In this document: one piece after another, positions 10,249 to 20,089 of the stretch
How the letters are laid out: the number at the start of each line of letters is the position of its first letter
How positions within the stretch are numbered: position 1 is the first letter of the stretch
NCBI GenBank assembly: GCA_026545765.1
Contig: CM048839.1
Coordinates: 90,796,914-90,860,913 of the forward strand
Reading direction: 5' to 3'
DNA length: 64,000 bases
Source of the DNA: Plantago major
Lineage: Eukaryota; Streptophyta; Magnoliopsida; Lamiales; Plantaginaceae
The notes under the pieces: generated by a model
What the model saw: the letters and a program-made list of their open reading frames with translations, nothing else
Databases searched by the model: none
Told to the model about the DNA's origin: nothing
Made by a program: the position numbers and the translations under genes

Positions 10249-10264
10249 ACGGGGCATACCCCGG
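10249..10264 (-). terminator. 3' hairpin of antisense unit I, element 1
   Basis: Minus strand CCGGGGTATGCCCCGT: a 5-bp GC stem with TATG loop, 5 bases after the stop codon of antisense unit I (10272-10270). The same motif follows the corresponding stop in element 2. Possible RNA 3'-end or stability signal; function inferred. Confidence 0.6.
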
Positions 10265-10269
10265 ACTCC

Positions 10270-13128
10270 TCACTGGGGGGCAGGGTGGCTCGGACCGACT
10301 TCTTCGGCTGTAGGCGGATTGGTGGAAGACGGGTTGGCAGTGACACGAGCTGCGAGGGATTCAGCAATTCCGAACAGGTTGAAATTTGCGTCATGGTCAA
10401 CGACCCGAGCAGGCATGAAGTACCAGTTCTTTAGGAACGCCCTGTAGTTATCAAAAGGCACGAAACATACCTTTCGAAGGGCCTCGGGACACACTTCGGG
10501 AGAAAGGGTCCGCCGTTCCTGATGTTGATCTCACCTTCCTCGGTGACCAGCTCCGCAAATTCACACGCGGCCAACCGTTCATCCGGCACATTGTCCACTC
10601 GGACCTCCACTCCATTAGCATCCACGGAAGGAATCAATCCTTCCGCCTTCCAGTCGAAGTTCTGTGGAAGTAATCCCTTGGACTGCAACTGGCCAATGGC
10701 GGATGAAAACCCATCGAAGCGGGAAGCATCGGATTTGTCCGCCATGAAAACTTGAAGGAATCCGACTTCATAAAGTCTCGGGCAGCCTCAAGGCGAGCAA
10801 ATTGGAGGTCCTCGAGGAGCAGATCCTTCGAGTCCAGGAAGGCCTTCATCGACTTGCTGATAAAATCCTCCTGCCAGTCCAAGTTCGATTTTATCTCCTG
10901 CCAGCTAGTCTTCAACTTATTGATAAACGTATCCTGTTCTTTTAGTTGAGCCTCCGCCTGCTTCACCTTCTCTGCCTCATCCGTAGATGCGGCCATGGCC
11001 TTATGCAGCTCCTCTTCGATGGTGGCCCGCTCACTAGCCTTCCACTGCATAGCCTTGACGAAGCATCCGAGCTACAGGCAGTCTGTATGGACACAAGTTA
11101 TATTTCTATCATACTGAGAACTTGGCAAAAAAAAAAAAAAAGAACATGAACGAGTTACTTACCCTCTGGTATAGCTCATGGAGCTCTCCAACCCGATCGA
11201 CCTCGGGGAGTCCGCGAGCCCGTTCATATTCCTTATCGAGAGCAGCTTGGTCGGATGGCAGGATAGCGGACAGCTGCTGCCTCTTAGCTGCAAGAGAGGC
11301 ATCGAGGCTACTCCCCTCTTCCTTCCCGAGGTGATTCGCATCAACACATCCCGCTAGGGTGCGGATGCAGCAGAAGCTGGTGGCTTGGGGGCAGTGGTGC
11401 TGCAAGTCGCAGGGCCCTTGCCCTTGTCGGGCACCACCAAGACTGGCGGATCCTCACCCGCCTTCTCCCGCCTCTCTTCCTCCGCCGCAAACACCGCCGT
11501 ATTTTTTGGGTCCGCCATAGGAAGACCCGCGGACGTATTGATGATCTTGGCCCTTTGGCCAGTAGCAAGCTCAAGGGCTTGTTGCTCCCTCTGCAGTCTC
11601 TTCTTCTCACGGAGTGTCGACATGATATAATCGAACCAGTGAGCTATATAACAAAATAAACGTATCAGCCACGGATACATAAAGGGGAGAATAACAGGAA
11701 TCTCGGAAATGAAAATTCATGGCAAGGCATTCAAGAGAAAGGAAAGCATAAATCCTAAGTTAAGGATCCTTACTGAAGTCGCTCTTTCCCCCAACTTCCA
11801 CGACATCAGTCAGTCCGCACAAGTAGGGCAGCGGCTGACAAATCAATCCGTGGAAACGGATACGTAGGTGGATTGTTCTTCTTATGAATCTCCGCCACCC
11901 ACGGAGCCACATTCTTCGGAAGAGGGCACCAGTCCGGGATACTCTCTCTTAAGAACTTTTTTGGCAGCCCACAATGCTCTCGCCTCCTTGTGGACATCCC
12001 GGGCTTCAAAGCCATCCGCACAAAAATGTATTTATCCCACCACTTCGACCCTAGAGAAGAAATGGAGTCGAAAATGAAGTTGTAGGGTTTCCTATTTACA
12101 AAGGTATAAAATAGGGGATTCCCCGGACTAAAAGCAACGTGGAAGAGCTGCCTAAAGTTCTCAAAATTCACATGCTACCCCTTCTTTTTACAAAAAACAG
12201 CAAAACAAATCAGGTTACCCAAAGACTTTGGGATAACCTGGCTCGGACCGATCCCAATATGGTTTAGGATATGCTTCAGCTCGGGCGCGATTGGTATCTT
12301 CCACCCACAAGCGAAGGCCACTTCGTACACACACATGTATCCATCGGGCGGATTGTAAAAGGCATGCCCGGGCTCTGGAACCATGATTTCAACGGACTCC
12401 GGGATCTCCCACTTCCGCCTCCACTCAGGAATGTCCTCAGGCTTTACTTTGGACGGACAAGTGGGGAGTAGCCCGTCTACATTCAACTCTCCGTATTCAT
12501 CCGCTATCACAACGGCGGACGCAAGACGAGGGAATTTGATTTGCGCCGCCTTGGCCCCACGACCCTCAATCAGCGGAAGAGTGGATTGAACGGGTACCCC
12601 AGGATGCAACGCAATTCGACGACCACCACGTCTTCGTGGGCGGGTAGCTTGAGTAGCTTCTTCCTCTTCCTCCTCCTCATCATCCTCTTCTTCTTCACCA
12701 TCTTCCTCCTCCTCTTCTTCACCGTCGGGTCTCCCGGATGTGCTTGGGTTAGTCGGACCTTTCTCCACTACAACTCGATCCTCTACACCAGCCTCAAACA
12801 TCTCTACATCATCCGCCTCCAGACCACTCTCGCCTCCCTACTCGGCCCGAGGTTCATTTGGACTAACGGACTCCTCAACACCACCTATGGTCCGCATCTG
12901 GACTAGCGACCTAGTCCTAGCACCATCTCCCTTGCCCGCTGCTATGTTGGACTGAGTCTCTGCTGTATCACGGACTATTTGTCCAGCGCCAGAGTCCCTG
13001 GAAGACACGAGATCCACGACCAGATAGTCTCCTACGGACGTGGTTAAGTCCACGGACTCAGTCCCCAAGTTTACTCCACCATCGTAACCTTGAGCCTCGT
13101 GTTGGTTCTGACTATCGCTCCTGGACAT
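10270..13128 (-). pseudogene. Antisense unit I of element 1: three-exon gypsy-associated transposon protein
   Basis: Large protein encoded opposite to pol. Exon A from the ATG at 13128 (directly after an acceptor TTCTGTCCTAG) to 11774 (donor CA|GTAAGG); exon B 11643-11163 (acceptor TATATAG|CTCACT, donor GTAAGT); exon C 11071-10270 (acceptor CTGTAG|CTCGGA). Exon A encodes an acidic E/D-rich stretch then a domain with FACGWKIPIAPELKHILNHI, NFENFRQLFHVAFSPGNPLF and KWWDKYIFVRM, which resembles the plant 'putative gypsy type transposon' family (Pfam Transposase_28) known from antisense strands of gypsy elements. Exon B is basic; exon C starts with a coiled-coil-like region (KVKQAEAQLKEQ) and ends in a conserved domain with FAELVTEEGEINIRNGGPFL. 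Broken by TAG at 12837-12835 and 12174-12172 (CAG in element 2), plus single-base shifts near 10735 and 10497. Splice sites match element 2. Confidence 0.8.
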
Positions 13129-13831
13129 CCTAGGACAGAAGAAAACGGATTAGAAACGATGATTGTGATTGTCCGAGAGTTCATTTAGATATCTTATTAA
13201 GTCAAGCGATCTGAGGAAGTTCTACTTTACCAGATTTTCTGCATGAAGTACAGTCTCATAACTATGGGCACTAAACTTGGCACACAAGGACGTGCCATTG
13301 GCGCTATTATCTACCCTACCCAGCACGTTAACAGGGATAACTTACGAAAGACTGTGTGCCAATCGGCACCAACACATCACCAAACAGGCATGCACTATCG
13401 AATTTTAGTTACATTGGACATGATATACAGGGCGAGCGAACGAGTTACCAGTGAAGGAAGTTAATACAATATAGCACATTGGAAGAGTATTCCAACTAAG
13501 TATACTACTGGAATCTACCACTAGCAGCATTTACAACCATGGAATCAACAGGAAGGTAATCGACCAAGGGAAAGGCATACAAGCATGAAGCAAACGTATC
13601 ATAACAAAGAAAAACTTCAGAAAGAATCGAGGTATACTTGATAAAGTTGACTTGGTAAATTTGGACGGACGACGAAGCCTTGCTAGCTCTCCGAGAGTGC
13701 AGATCTTAGGTGGAAAGTGCAAGATTTTGCGAGTTTTAGTTGCTCGGATTGTTCTTTGATTGCCCGGATTGCTTGAGAATCGCTCTGAGTATTCGAGGTG
13801 GCTAAAGTGTGAAAGCGACAGGATAGGTAAC
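13129..13831 (-). other. Leader and probable 5' intron of antisense unit I
   Basis: Between the TATA box at 13832 and the ATG at 13128. The minus strand ends in a strong acceptor (TTTTCTTCTGTCCTAG|G ATG), so a leader intron is likely. A 63-codon frame opens at the first ATG (13722), about 110 bases after the TATA box; it has a possible donor near 13651 but does not splice in frame to the main protein, so it may be an upstream ORF. Deleted in element 2. Confidence 0.4.
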
Positions 13832-13839
13832 TATTTATA
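13832..13839 (-). promoter_or_regulatory. TATA box of antisense unit I, element 1
   Basis: Minus strand CCCTTATAAATAGTTACC. It is the third TATAAATA of the antisense block and the most distal from pol. The corresponding region is missing from element 2. Confidence 0.5.
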
Positions 13840-14216
13840 AGGGACAATTGGGGAAGTCGAAACGTCGCATCACCTGGATTCTAATCCCAACCGTTGATCT
13901 TTTTAATCCAAAGGCTGTGCCGGTTCGCAAAAGGCGCAATGACAGTACTCCCCAATTAATTCTCCTCGGAAACGTCACATCACTTGAGTTTCTATCCCCA
14001 CCGTTGATCTCCTCAAATCCAACGGCCAGACGGCCTTTCGGGATCCTTTCCAGTGGGCCGGATAGATGACATATTGGGCCTTTTAAACCACTGTTCATCA
14101 TCCCAAGTGAACCATTCCACGTGTTTGGCCCAACGGATGGCTTCTTTTACACTCTTCCACAGAGGGCTTCTTCAGATCCTAACCGTACTCGGATCTATAT
14201 ATCTCGGATACAAATA

Positions 14217-14271
14217 CCTTTTCCATCTACAGTCCGAGCTATTACATAACTCGGACTGTAGAAGGAAAAGG
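14217..14271 (+). other. Conserved 22-bp stem hairpin before the 3' LTR of element 1
   Basis: Arms 14217-14238 and 14250-14271: CCTTTTCC-A-TCTACAGTCCGAG pairs with CTCGGACTGTAGA-A-GGAAAAGG with one internal mismatch, 11-base loop. Element 2 has the same inverted repeat at 54633-54687. It lies about 150 bases upstream of the polypurine tract, outside any coding frame. Confidence 0.8.
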
Positions 14272-14420
14272 GGGGTGGGGAGATATATTGAATTCCTAAG
14301 AACGCGGACGACGGATCCCACAAAAAAGGATTTTTTCCTTTTTAGTTAACGATCCGGACACGCTCCACAACACACTTGTTCTTTTCATAGTTACCAACTA
14401 TCTTCTACTAAGATACTTCG

Positions 14421-14432
14421 AAACTAGGGGGA
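14421..14432 (+). other. Polypurine tract of element 1
   Basis: AAACTAGGGGGA, 4 bases before the 3' LTR. The same text in reverse lies at the 3' LTR of element 2 (54470-54481). Expected primer for plus-strand DNA synthesis. Confidence 0.75.
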
Positions 14433-14436
14433 CATA

Positions 14437-15763
14437 TGTTGATACGGACATCTGTCCAATCCGTTAAGGGCGCCATAGAGCGTGTCCTAGAGCGCATCAA
14501 GGCTGAGATAGCCAATCCAGTGCTAGTCCGACCTCCAAACAGGTCAACTAGTATTTACAAGTCAACATACCTTCTCAGCTGGGCCCGACCAAGCTAGGTG
14601 AATGACTTCTGAACCTGACAAAAGGTCACATGGTCCTTCCAAGTACCACAAACTGTCAGTCCTAGGATGCCAAACGGACCGGACAAGGGAATCTCGAACG
14701 CCACCATTGCAATAAGACCAAACGTACATAACAGAACCACTGAGATACTTCCGTGGAACTCTAGGCTCGGACACCTTGAGTTACCTAAGGGCAGATCCAC
14801 CAAGCAGAAGGATCTGGCCGAAGGAGTTACACGGACCCAACGTGCGGAACAATACTCTCAGAGGGAAAGGTCCAAACTACCCTCCCAGGCCCATTAATTA
14901 GTATTGGATTACTGTTCACTATAGGGCTATGGGCTAAAGGTAGCATTGGTGTCCAAATCTGAAGCATACACTTGGCACCATCTTGTGAGTCACTTCATAA
15001 GATATGTTAACTATAAATATAGCATAAGGTCCAAGACCTTAAGGTAAGCAACAATCCCTAAGTCTGATTGATATCATAACCTTCCTCATAACTATTACAT
15101 TGAGAGCTACCAACTCTCTCTTGAGTAAAGTCTCTTACCGGATTGACATATGCAATAAGACCAAACGTACATAACAGAACCACTGAGATACTTCCGTGGA
15201 ACTCTAGGCTCGGACACCTTGAGTTACCTAAGGGCAGATCCACCAAGCAGAAGGATCTGGCCGAAGGAGTTACACGGACCCAACGTGCGGAACAGTACTC
15301 TCAGAGGGAAAGGTCCAAACTACCCTCCCAGGCCCATTAATTAGTATTGGATTACTGTTCACTATTGGGCTATGGGCTAAAGGTAGCATTGGTGTCCAAA
15401 TCTGAAGCATACACTTTGCACCATCTTGTGAGTCACTTCATAAGATATGTTAACTATAAATATAGCACAAGGTCCAAGACCTTAAGGTAAGCAACAATCC
15501 CTTAGTCTGATTGATATCATAACCTTCCTCATAACTATTATATTGAGAGCTACCAACTCTCTCTTGAGTAAAGTCTCTTACCGGATTGACATACGCAATC
15601 CGGGTAACCCTTTCTAACCACCACCCCCCCCCCCCCCACCTAGTCCTTTCAGGTACTCTAGCTCGGACAGGTGCCGCTTCGGAGTTCAAGTGGGAGGCAG
15701 GTCCTAGACTAGTTTACTTGTAATAGTTTAGTTAGTTAGTGTTCGAGGTTTCACCCCTCAACA
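14437..15763 (+). repeat. 3' LTR of element 1 with internal tandem duplication (1327 bp)
   Basis: Same termini as the 5' LTR but 427 bp longer. A 443-bp segment is present twice in tandem: GCAATAAGACC begins at 14709 and again at 15152, and GCAAT occurs again at 15595 at the end of the second copy, so the duplication is bounded by the 5-base microhomology GCAAT. The two copies are almost identical. It also lacks about 25 bases present in the 5' LTR near 1015-1042. Confidence 0.95.
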
Positions 15764-17307
15764 GAAGGTAATAGTTTTGAGAAAGAGAAGCTTTGTGCAT
15801 GACAACTGGAATGGAAAAATGGAAAACTTTAACAGGGACAGATGAAGTATTAAAATTTGCAAAAATGCTAAAACATGTGAAATTTGATGTTTAATGTTAT
15901 TGAAGGAATTTTTGAGACATACATGGGATCAGAGTAGAATTCGCAGCAAGATACGATTGCAATATGAATATGCATCTTAAGTTCATCTATTTTGAAGAAG
16001 TTTATTGATAATTTGGAATAAGTTATTGTTGAAGTAAGTTGGGCTCTTCTACAATCAGACAGGCTTCGCCCTGCCTGATAACATACAATTGATTATACAC
16101 CATCAGATTTTTGATTTGACGGTCAATATCAAATTGACTTTTCAAAAGTTTGGTTGGATTATAGGTATTCAATTGAAGTTTTTCGAAACACAAAGGACTA
16201 TGTTTTGAGAATTTGATAACATCCAAGGACTCATGATACAAATTCGTAATTTGAGAAAATTACAAAAATGTAATTCTCAAATCACATTTTAAATCACGTT
16301 CTAGCCCTTGGAAAATTGCATTACCGGTCCTTGATGTTACCCTAATTCCCAAAATACAATACTTTGAGTTTCTAAGAACCTCAATTCAGTCCATGTAACT
16401 TGAATAGATTTTCCAAAAACGATTTTACCATTCCTTCCTAGATTCAAACAAACTCATTCCTGAATGAACAACGCCCATTCTCCTACCGTCCGTCTAACGT
16501 ACGAGACAGGAATCATTTTAACAAATTAGGCATTTGAAGAGCCTTGTAAAGCTCTATGGCCGCCTCAACTTCAAGATTTTCTCGATCTTGCATGTACCTT
16601 CACATCGGGATGATTGAGCGATTACGACCATCGAATGTTTAAGATTCCGGCACGTCGGTGTCGTATCAGCGTACGTGAGGTGGTGGTCCCCGACCAAGCT
16701 GGTTAATCATTTTATTTGATTTGTTTAGTTGATGTTTTACTTTTTTTAAATAAAAGAAATAAAGCTTTAAAGATAAATTAAAGTATTTCTAAACATAGTA
16801 TTAACAATTTGCAGGTTATGGCAATGGAGAACAATACCAAATGTCACTTGTCGACACCCTTACTTATTACAATAGTCAGTGCGACATATTGACTAACGAT
16901 AGAAAACCTTTTCAAACATATGCTTAGGAAACAGAACTAAAAGAAGAAAAGAATAAACAAGTGAATGGGCGATCACTCTATGACGAGGTAAAATTTTTTC
17001 CAATATAGTAATGTCTGTGTCAGTGACCCCAACTTACACAACTCGGTTAGGCAGTTTTTGTCCCATGAATATTTAAATTAAAAAATACAAATACCAAAAT
17101 ATCCAAATTTACTCTCTAAAATTTAACAAAGTAGAAATAATATTATTTAGAAGTACCAAATTTTCTAATTTTAGTATATATAGCTTTGATGGAAATAAAC
17201 GTGTCAATTTGTAATTGACTGCCTGTTGTCAGGCCTGACCGTAGAAAAGCCCAATAGTTGATTCTAAGCATGGAGCAACTTTTTTTCCAATAAAAATCAA
17301 CCAACTA
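15764..17307. other. Intergenic DNA between element 1 and the MULE
   Basis: AT-rich, no gene supported. A GC-richer patch around 16480-16720 (GTCCGTCTAACGTACGAGAC, GGCACGTCGGTGTCGTATCA) resembles a retroelement fragment but I cannot assign it. Confidence 0.4.
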
Positions 17308-17317
17308 AATTAATTTT

Positions 17318-17455
17318 GGGGTAATTACACATATAAATCAACTAAAAACAACTATGACAAATATGGATGGCTCGCTAAAACAGTTACAAATAAGTCCATT
17401 CTAATTTTCTGAGCCCTAAATCCACCCTGACTGGACAAAACTACCCCTCGCACAT
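17318..17455 (+). repeat. Left terminal inverted repeat of the MULE
   Basis: Inverted relative of 20222-20358; begins GGGGTAATTACACATA and ends near ACTACCCCTCGC. Matching is imperfect, suggesting an old insertion. Confidence 0.75.
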
Positions 17456-17581
17456 TCAAATGGCAGTTTCGCGTCTTTTCATATTCCATAAACTTCCAAT
17501 CATTTCTCCATCGTTCCGAAATTCACTTCTTCTCCCATATGCTTTCAATTCGCTCTTTCCGATCAATTTTTCAGTCCGAAA

Positions 17582-18516
17582 ATGGCAGGAAACAAGAAAT
17601 CGACTAGATCCTCTGTCAAAAACGAAGAAACCAAGCCGAAAAATGAGAAAAGTACGAAACTACTACATTTTTTTGTCAAATTTTGGTTAGTTTCATATGC
17701 ATGTATGTTTTGGCAAGTTTCAGATCCACTAGTAGGCTAGTTTCATCTCGATTTTGACTAATTTCATGGGCAATGTGTGCTGTCTTCATGGGCATGTATG
17801 TTTTGGCTAGTTTCATATCCACTAGTAGGCTAGATTCATCTCGATTTTAACTAGTTTCATGGGCAATGTGTGCTGTCTTCATGGGCATGTATGGTTTGGC
17901 TAGTTTCAGATCCACTATTAGGCTAGTTTCATCTCGATTTTGACTAGTTTCATGGGCAATGTGTGCTGTTTTCATGGGCACGTATGTTTTGGCTAGTTTC
18001 AGATCCACTATTAGGCTAGTTTCATCTCGATTTTAACTAGTTTCATGGGCAATGTCTGCTGTCTTCATGGGCATGTATGTTTTGGCTAGTTTCAGATCCA
18101 CTAGTAGGCTAGTTTCATCTCGATTTTGACTAGTTTCATGGGCAATGTGTGCTGTTTTCATGGGCATGTATGTGTTGGCTAGTTTCATACATATTAGTAA
18201 GTTAGTCTCTGCTCAATTTTGACTGTTTGTGTTGATTCCAGGAAAACAAAAGGTGACTGAGACCACGTTCAATCGTGATGATCTAAAACTTCAATGTACA
18301 TGGAATATCAAACACAACGATGAATATAAATTCGATGTATGTTGTCAATACCGGGCAAAAATAGTGAAGCACTATGTCCACCTGGGAAAACGTTATGCAC
18401 TGAGCTAGAAAGAAATAGATGATGAAGCAGAAAAGGCAAGAGAAGAAGAAAAATATATAGAAGACATGAAAAAGAGAGATGCTGCCAAGAAGAAGAAATT
18501 AGAAGTTAAAACATAA
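17582..18516 (+). pseudogene. Two-exon passenger gene of the MULE, unknown function
   Basis: Exon 1 17582-17651 starts with ATG (MAGNKKSTRSSVKN) and ends at a donor A|GTACGA; exon 2 18242-18516 follows an acceptor TTGATTCCAG and joins in frame, giving about 114 codons. Exon 2 encodes LQCTWNIKHNDEYKFDVCCQ and a highly charged, probably helical C terminus (EEEKYIEDMKKRDAAKKKK). One in-frame TAG near 18404 follows RYALS; Trp would be a single-base neighbour. The intron is filled by the 93-bp minisatellite. I recognise no family; it may be a captured host fragment or a MULE accessory gene. Confidence 0.4.
17701..18228. repeat. 93-bp minisatellite in the MULE
   Basis: ATGTATG landmarks at 17701, 17794, 17887, 17980, 18073 and 18166 give an exact period of 93 bases over more than five units, with few substitutions per unit. 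Each unit holds several copies of CTAGTTTCA. No reading frame is open through it, so it is noncoding, and it lies in the inferred intron. Confidence 0.95.
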
Positions 18517-18589
18517 ACAATGGTGTTCTATAATATCTATATGTATATAAGACCCTATGTATATTTTAGCTAGTATCAGGAATGAAAAA

Positions 18590-18870
18590 CATATTGTATA
18601 ATCTGTTTTATGCTAGTTCCAGGTGACTTTATTCTAGTTTCAAGATCTTTTGTATTAGTTTCATATTCACAAAAGCTAGTTTCAGAACAACAAAAACCTG
18701 GTTTCATGGTCACAAAAGCTAGTTTCAGAACCACTAAACCTAGTTTCAAAACCACAAAACCTAGTTTCATGTTCACAAAAGTTAGTTTCAGAACCACAAA
18801 ACCTAGTTTCATGTCCACAAAAGCTAGTTTCAGAACCACTAAAGTTAGTTTCAAGTTCCCTAAACCCTAA
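18590..18870. repeat. Short-period array of TAGTTTCA units
   Basis: TAGTTTCA recurs every 18 bases or so, alternating TAGTTTCAGAACCAC and TAGTTTCATGTCCAC, a 36-base higher unit. The array happens to keep a minus-strand frame of 92 codons with repeated MKL.FV.LK, which I regard as a by-product of the repeat. Confidence 0.8.
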
Positions 18871-19410
18871 TTAATTAAGCGATTATCGGGCCTCTCATAA
18901 TTCTAAAATCCTAGGGGAAAATGGTGAACCCAAAAATCCACAGAATTTGAATACTCCCTCCGGGAGCTACGGTCTTAATTAGAGTTTAGGGTTTAGGACG
19001 GGTGCAGGGCGGTAAAAACCCTAATTAAGCGATTGTCGGGCCTCTCATAATTCTAAAACCCTAGGGGAAAATGGTGAACCCAAAAATCCACTGAATTTGA
19101 ATACTTCCTCCGGGAGCTACTGTCTTAATTAGGGTTTAGGGTTTAGGACGGATTCAGGGCGGTAAAAACCCTAATTAAGAGATTGTCGGGCCTCTCATAA
19201 TTCTAAAACCCTAGGGGAAAATGGTGAACCCAAAAATAAACTGAAACTCATAATTCTAAAACCCTAAGGAAAATAGTGAACCCAAAAATCCACTGAATTT
19301 GAATACTCCCTCCGGGAGCTACAGTCTTAATTAGGGTTTAGGACGGGTCCAGGGGCTACCGCCCCGGACCCATCCTAAACCCTAAACCCTAATTAAGCGA
19401 TTGTCGGGCC
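18864..19410. repeat. 150-bp tandem repeats with telomere-like motifs
   Basis: GCGATT(A/G)TCGGGCC landmarks at 18879, 19029 and 19179 show an exact 150-base period; a fourth landmark is at 19397. Each unit contains AGGGTTTAGGGTTTAGGA or its complement, similar to the plant telomere repeat TTTAGGG. The last unit contains a large inverted repeat (19327-19350 with 19366-19396). Confidence 0.9.
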
Positions 19411-19419
19411 TACAATGCT

Positions 19420-19640
19420 AGTTTCAAGGTCAATTTTAACTAGTTTCAGCAAAATAAAGTACTCGTTTCAGGTTCATTAAAAGTTAGTTTCAGCTTAAAC
19501 AAGTTAGTTTCATGATCTTTAAAGCTAGTTTCAGGAACTCAGAAGTTAGTTTCATATCCATTAATGATAGTATCAGGTTCAATAAAGATATTTTAACGTT
19601 CATTAAGCTAGTTTCAGAGTTTAACTAGTTTCAATAAAAA
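19420..19640. repeat. Degenerate TAGTTTCA repeats, right part of MULE
   Basis: More loosely spaced copies of CTAGTTTCA and GTTAGTTTCA, continuing the motif of 17690-18870 up to the 3' end of the transposase remnant. Confidence 0.65.
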
Positions 19641-20089
19641 TATTTTCACTTGAAACCCGGCGTGAAACCAATGTACCAATACCACCAACACGTTCAATCC
19701 TACCCACAACACCAGAACTAGTTTCAGATCCACCAACCCTAGTTTCACAATGCTTTGAACCACTGCCCTCACCCACATACATTTTCCTACCACGACGAAC
19801 GGAAAGAGGATCAACATCCAAACAATCATCAGCAATCCCAACAACAATATCCATATCAACATATTTCAAACCATAAAGTTTACACAACCCAATCATATTG
19901 TTCAAATCATCATCAGTAAAAACCAAATACCTTTTCTTCTCAACAACATAAAAAAAACCTAGTGGAATCCAAATCCTTCAATTGAAATTTTGAAATTGCA
20001 ATTTCCAATAAATCAGAGAAACGAAAACCAGATTCAATACCAAAAGCATGGCTGAGGCCGTTAAACGTTAACGAAACCATGAAATCCAT
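19621..20089 (-). pseudogene. N-terminal fragment of a MULE transposase
   Basis: Minus-strand frame from ATG at 20089 (MDFMVSLTFNG) with one frame change near 19960, then YLVFTDDDLNNMIGLCKLYG, VDMDIVVG and RRGRKMYVGEGSG, ending at 19621. The D-D-L..M..L..LYGL pattern after a short N-terminal segment resembles the start of plant MuDR-type transposases; the DDE catalytic core is absent. The C terminus runs into TAGTTTCA repeats, so the gene was truncated there. The assignment is supported by its place beside the right TIR. Confidence 0.6.

Larger units (their letters stand above)
913..15763 (+). mobile_element. Element 1: Tat-lineage Ty3/gypsy LTR retrotransposon with antisense gene block
   Basis: About 14.85 kb element bounded by TG...CA LTRs and flanked by a perfect 5-bp target-site duplication GAAGG (908-912 and 15764-15768). 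Order: 5' LTR, primer-binding site, gag, protease, reverse transcriptase, RNase H, a second RNase H, integrase, then a roughly 6-kb interval read from the opposite strand, a purine tract and the 3' LTR. RNase H duplicated before integrase, and antisense extra ORFs after pol, are known traits of the Tat lineage (Retand/Grande/RIRE2 type). All sense frames contain stops or frameshifts, and the protease and RT active sites are mutated, so the copy is non-autonomous. Element 2 at 53597-64000 is a relative in opposite orientation. Confidence 0.95.

Noticed and set aside
12541..12955. Plus-strand frames of 121 and 71 codons opposite the antisense gene
   Set aside because: They mirror the acidic repeat (GAG/GAA codons) of antisense unit I on the other strand.
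13243..13464. 73-codon + strand frame
   Set aside because: Lies in the leader/intron of antisense unit I with no counterpart in element 2.
18576..18854. 92-codon minus-strand frame with MKL.FV repeats, like a repeat protein
   Set aside because: It is the translation of the 18/36-bp TAGTTTCA array; a period divisible by three keeps it open.
18864..19410. Interstitial telomere array
   Set aside because: Only two or three telomere-like words per 150-bp unit; no long TTTAGGG array.
17690..19640. Regular short repeats considered as a CRISPR-like array
   Set aside because: Units are contiguous tandem repeats without unique spacers, and the DNA is plant nuclear.
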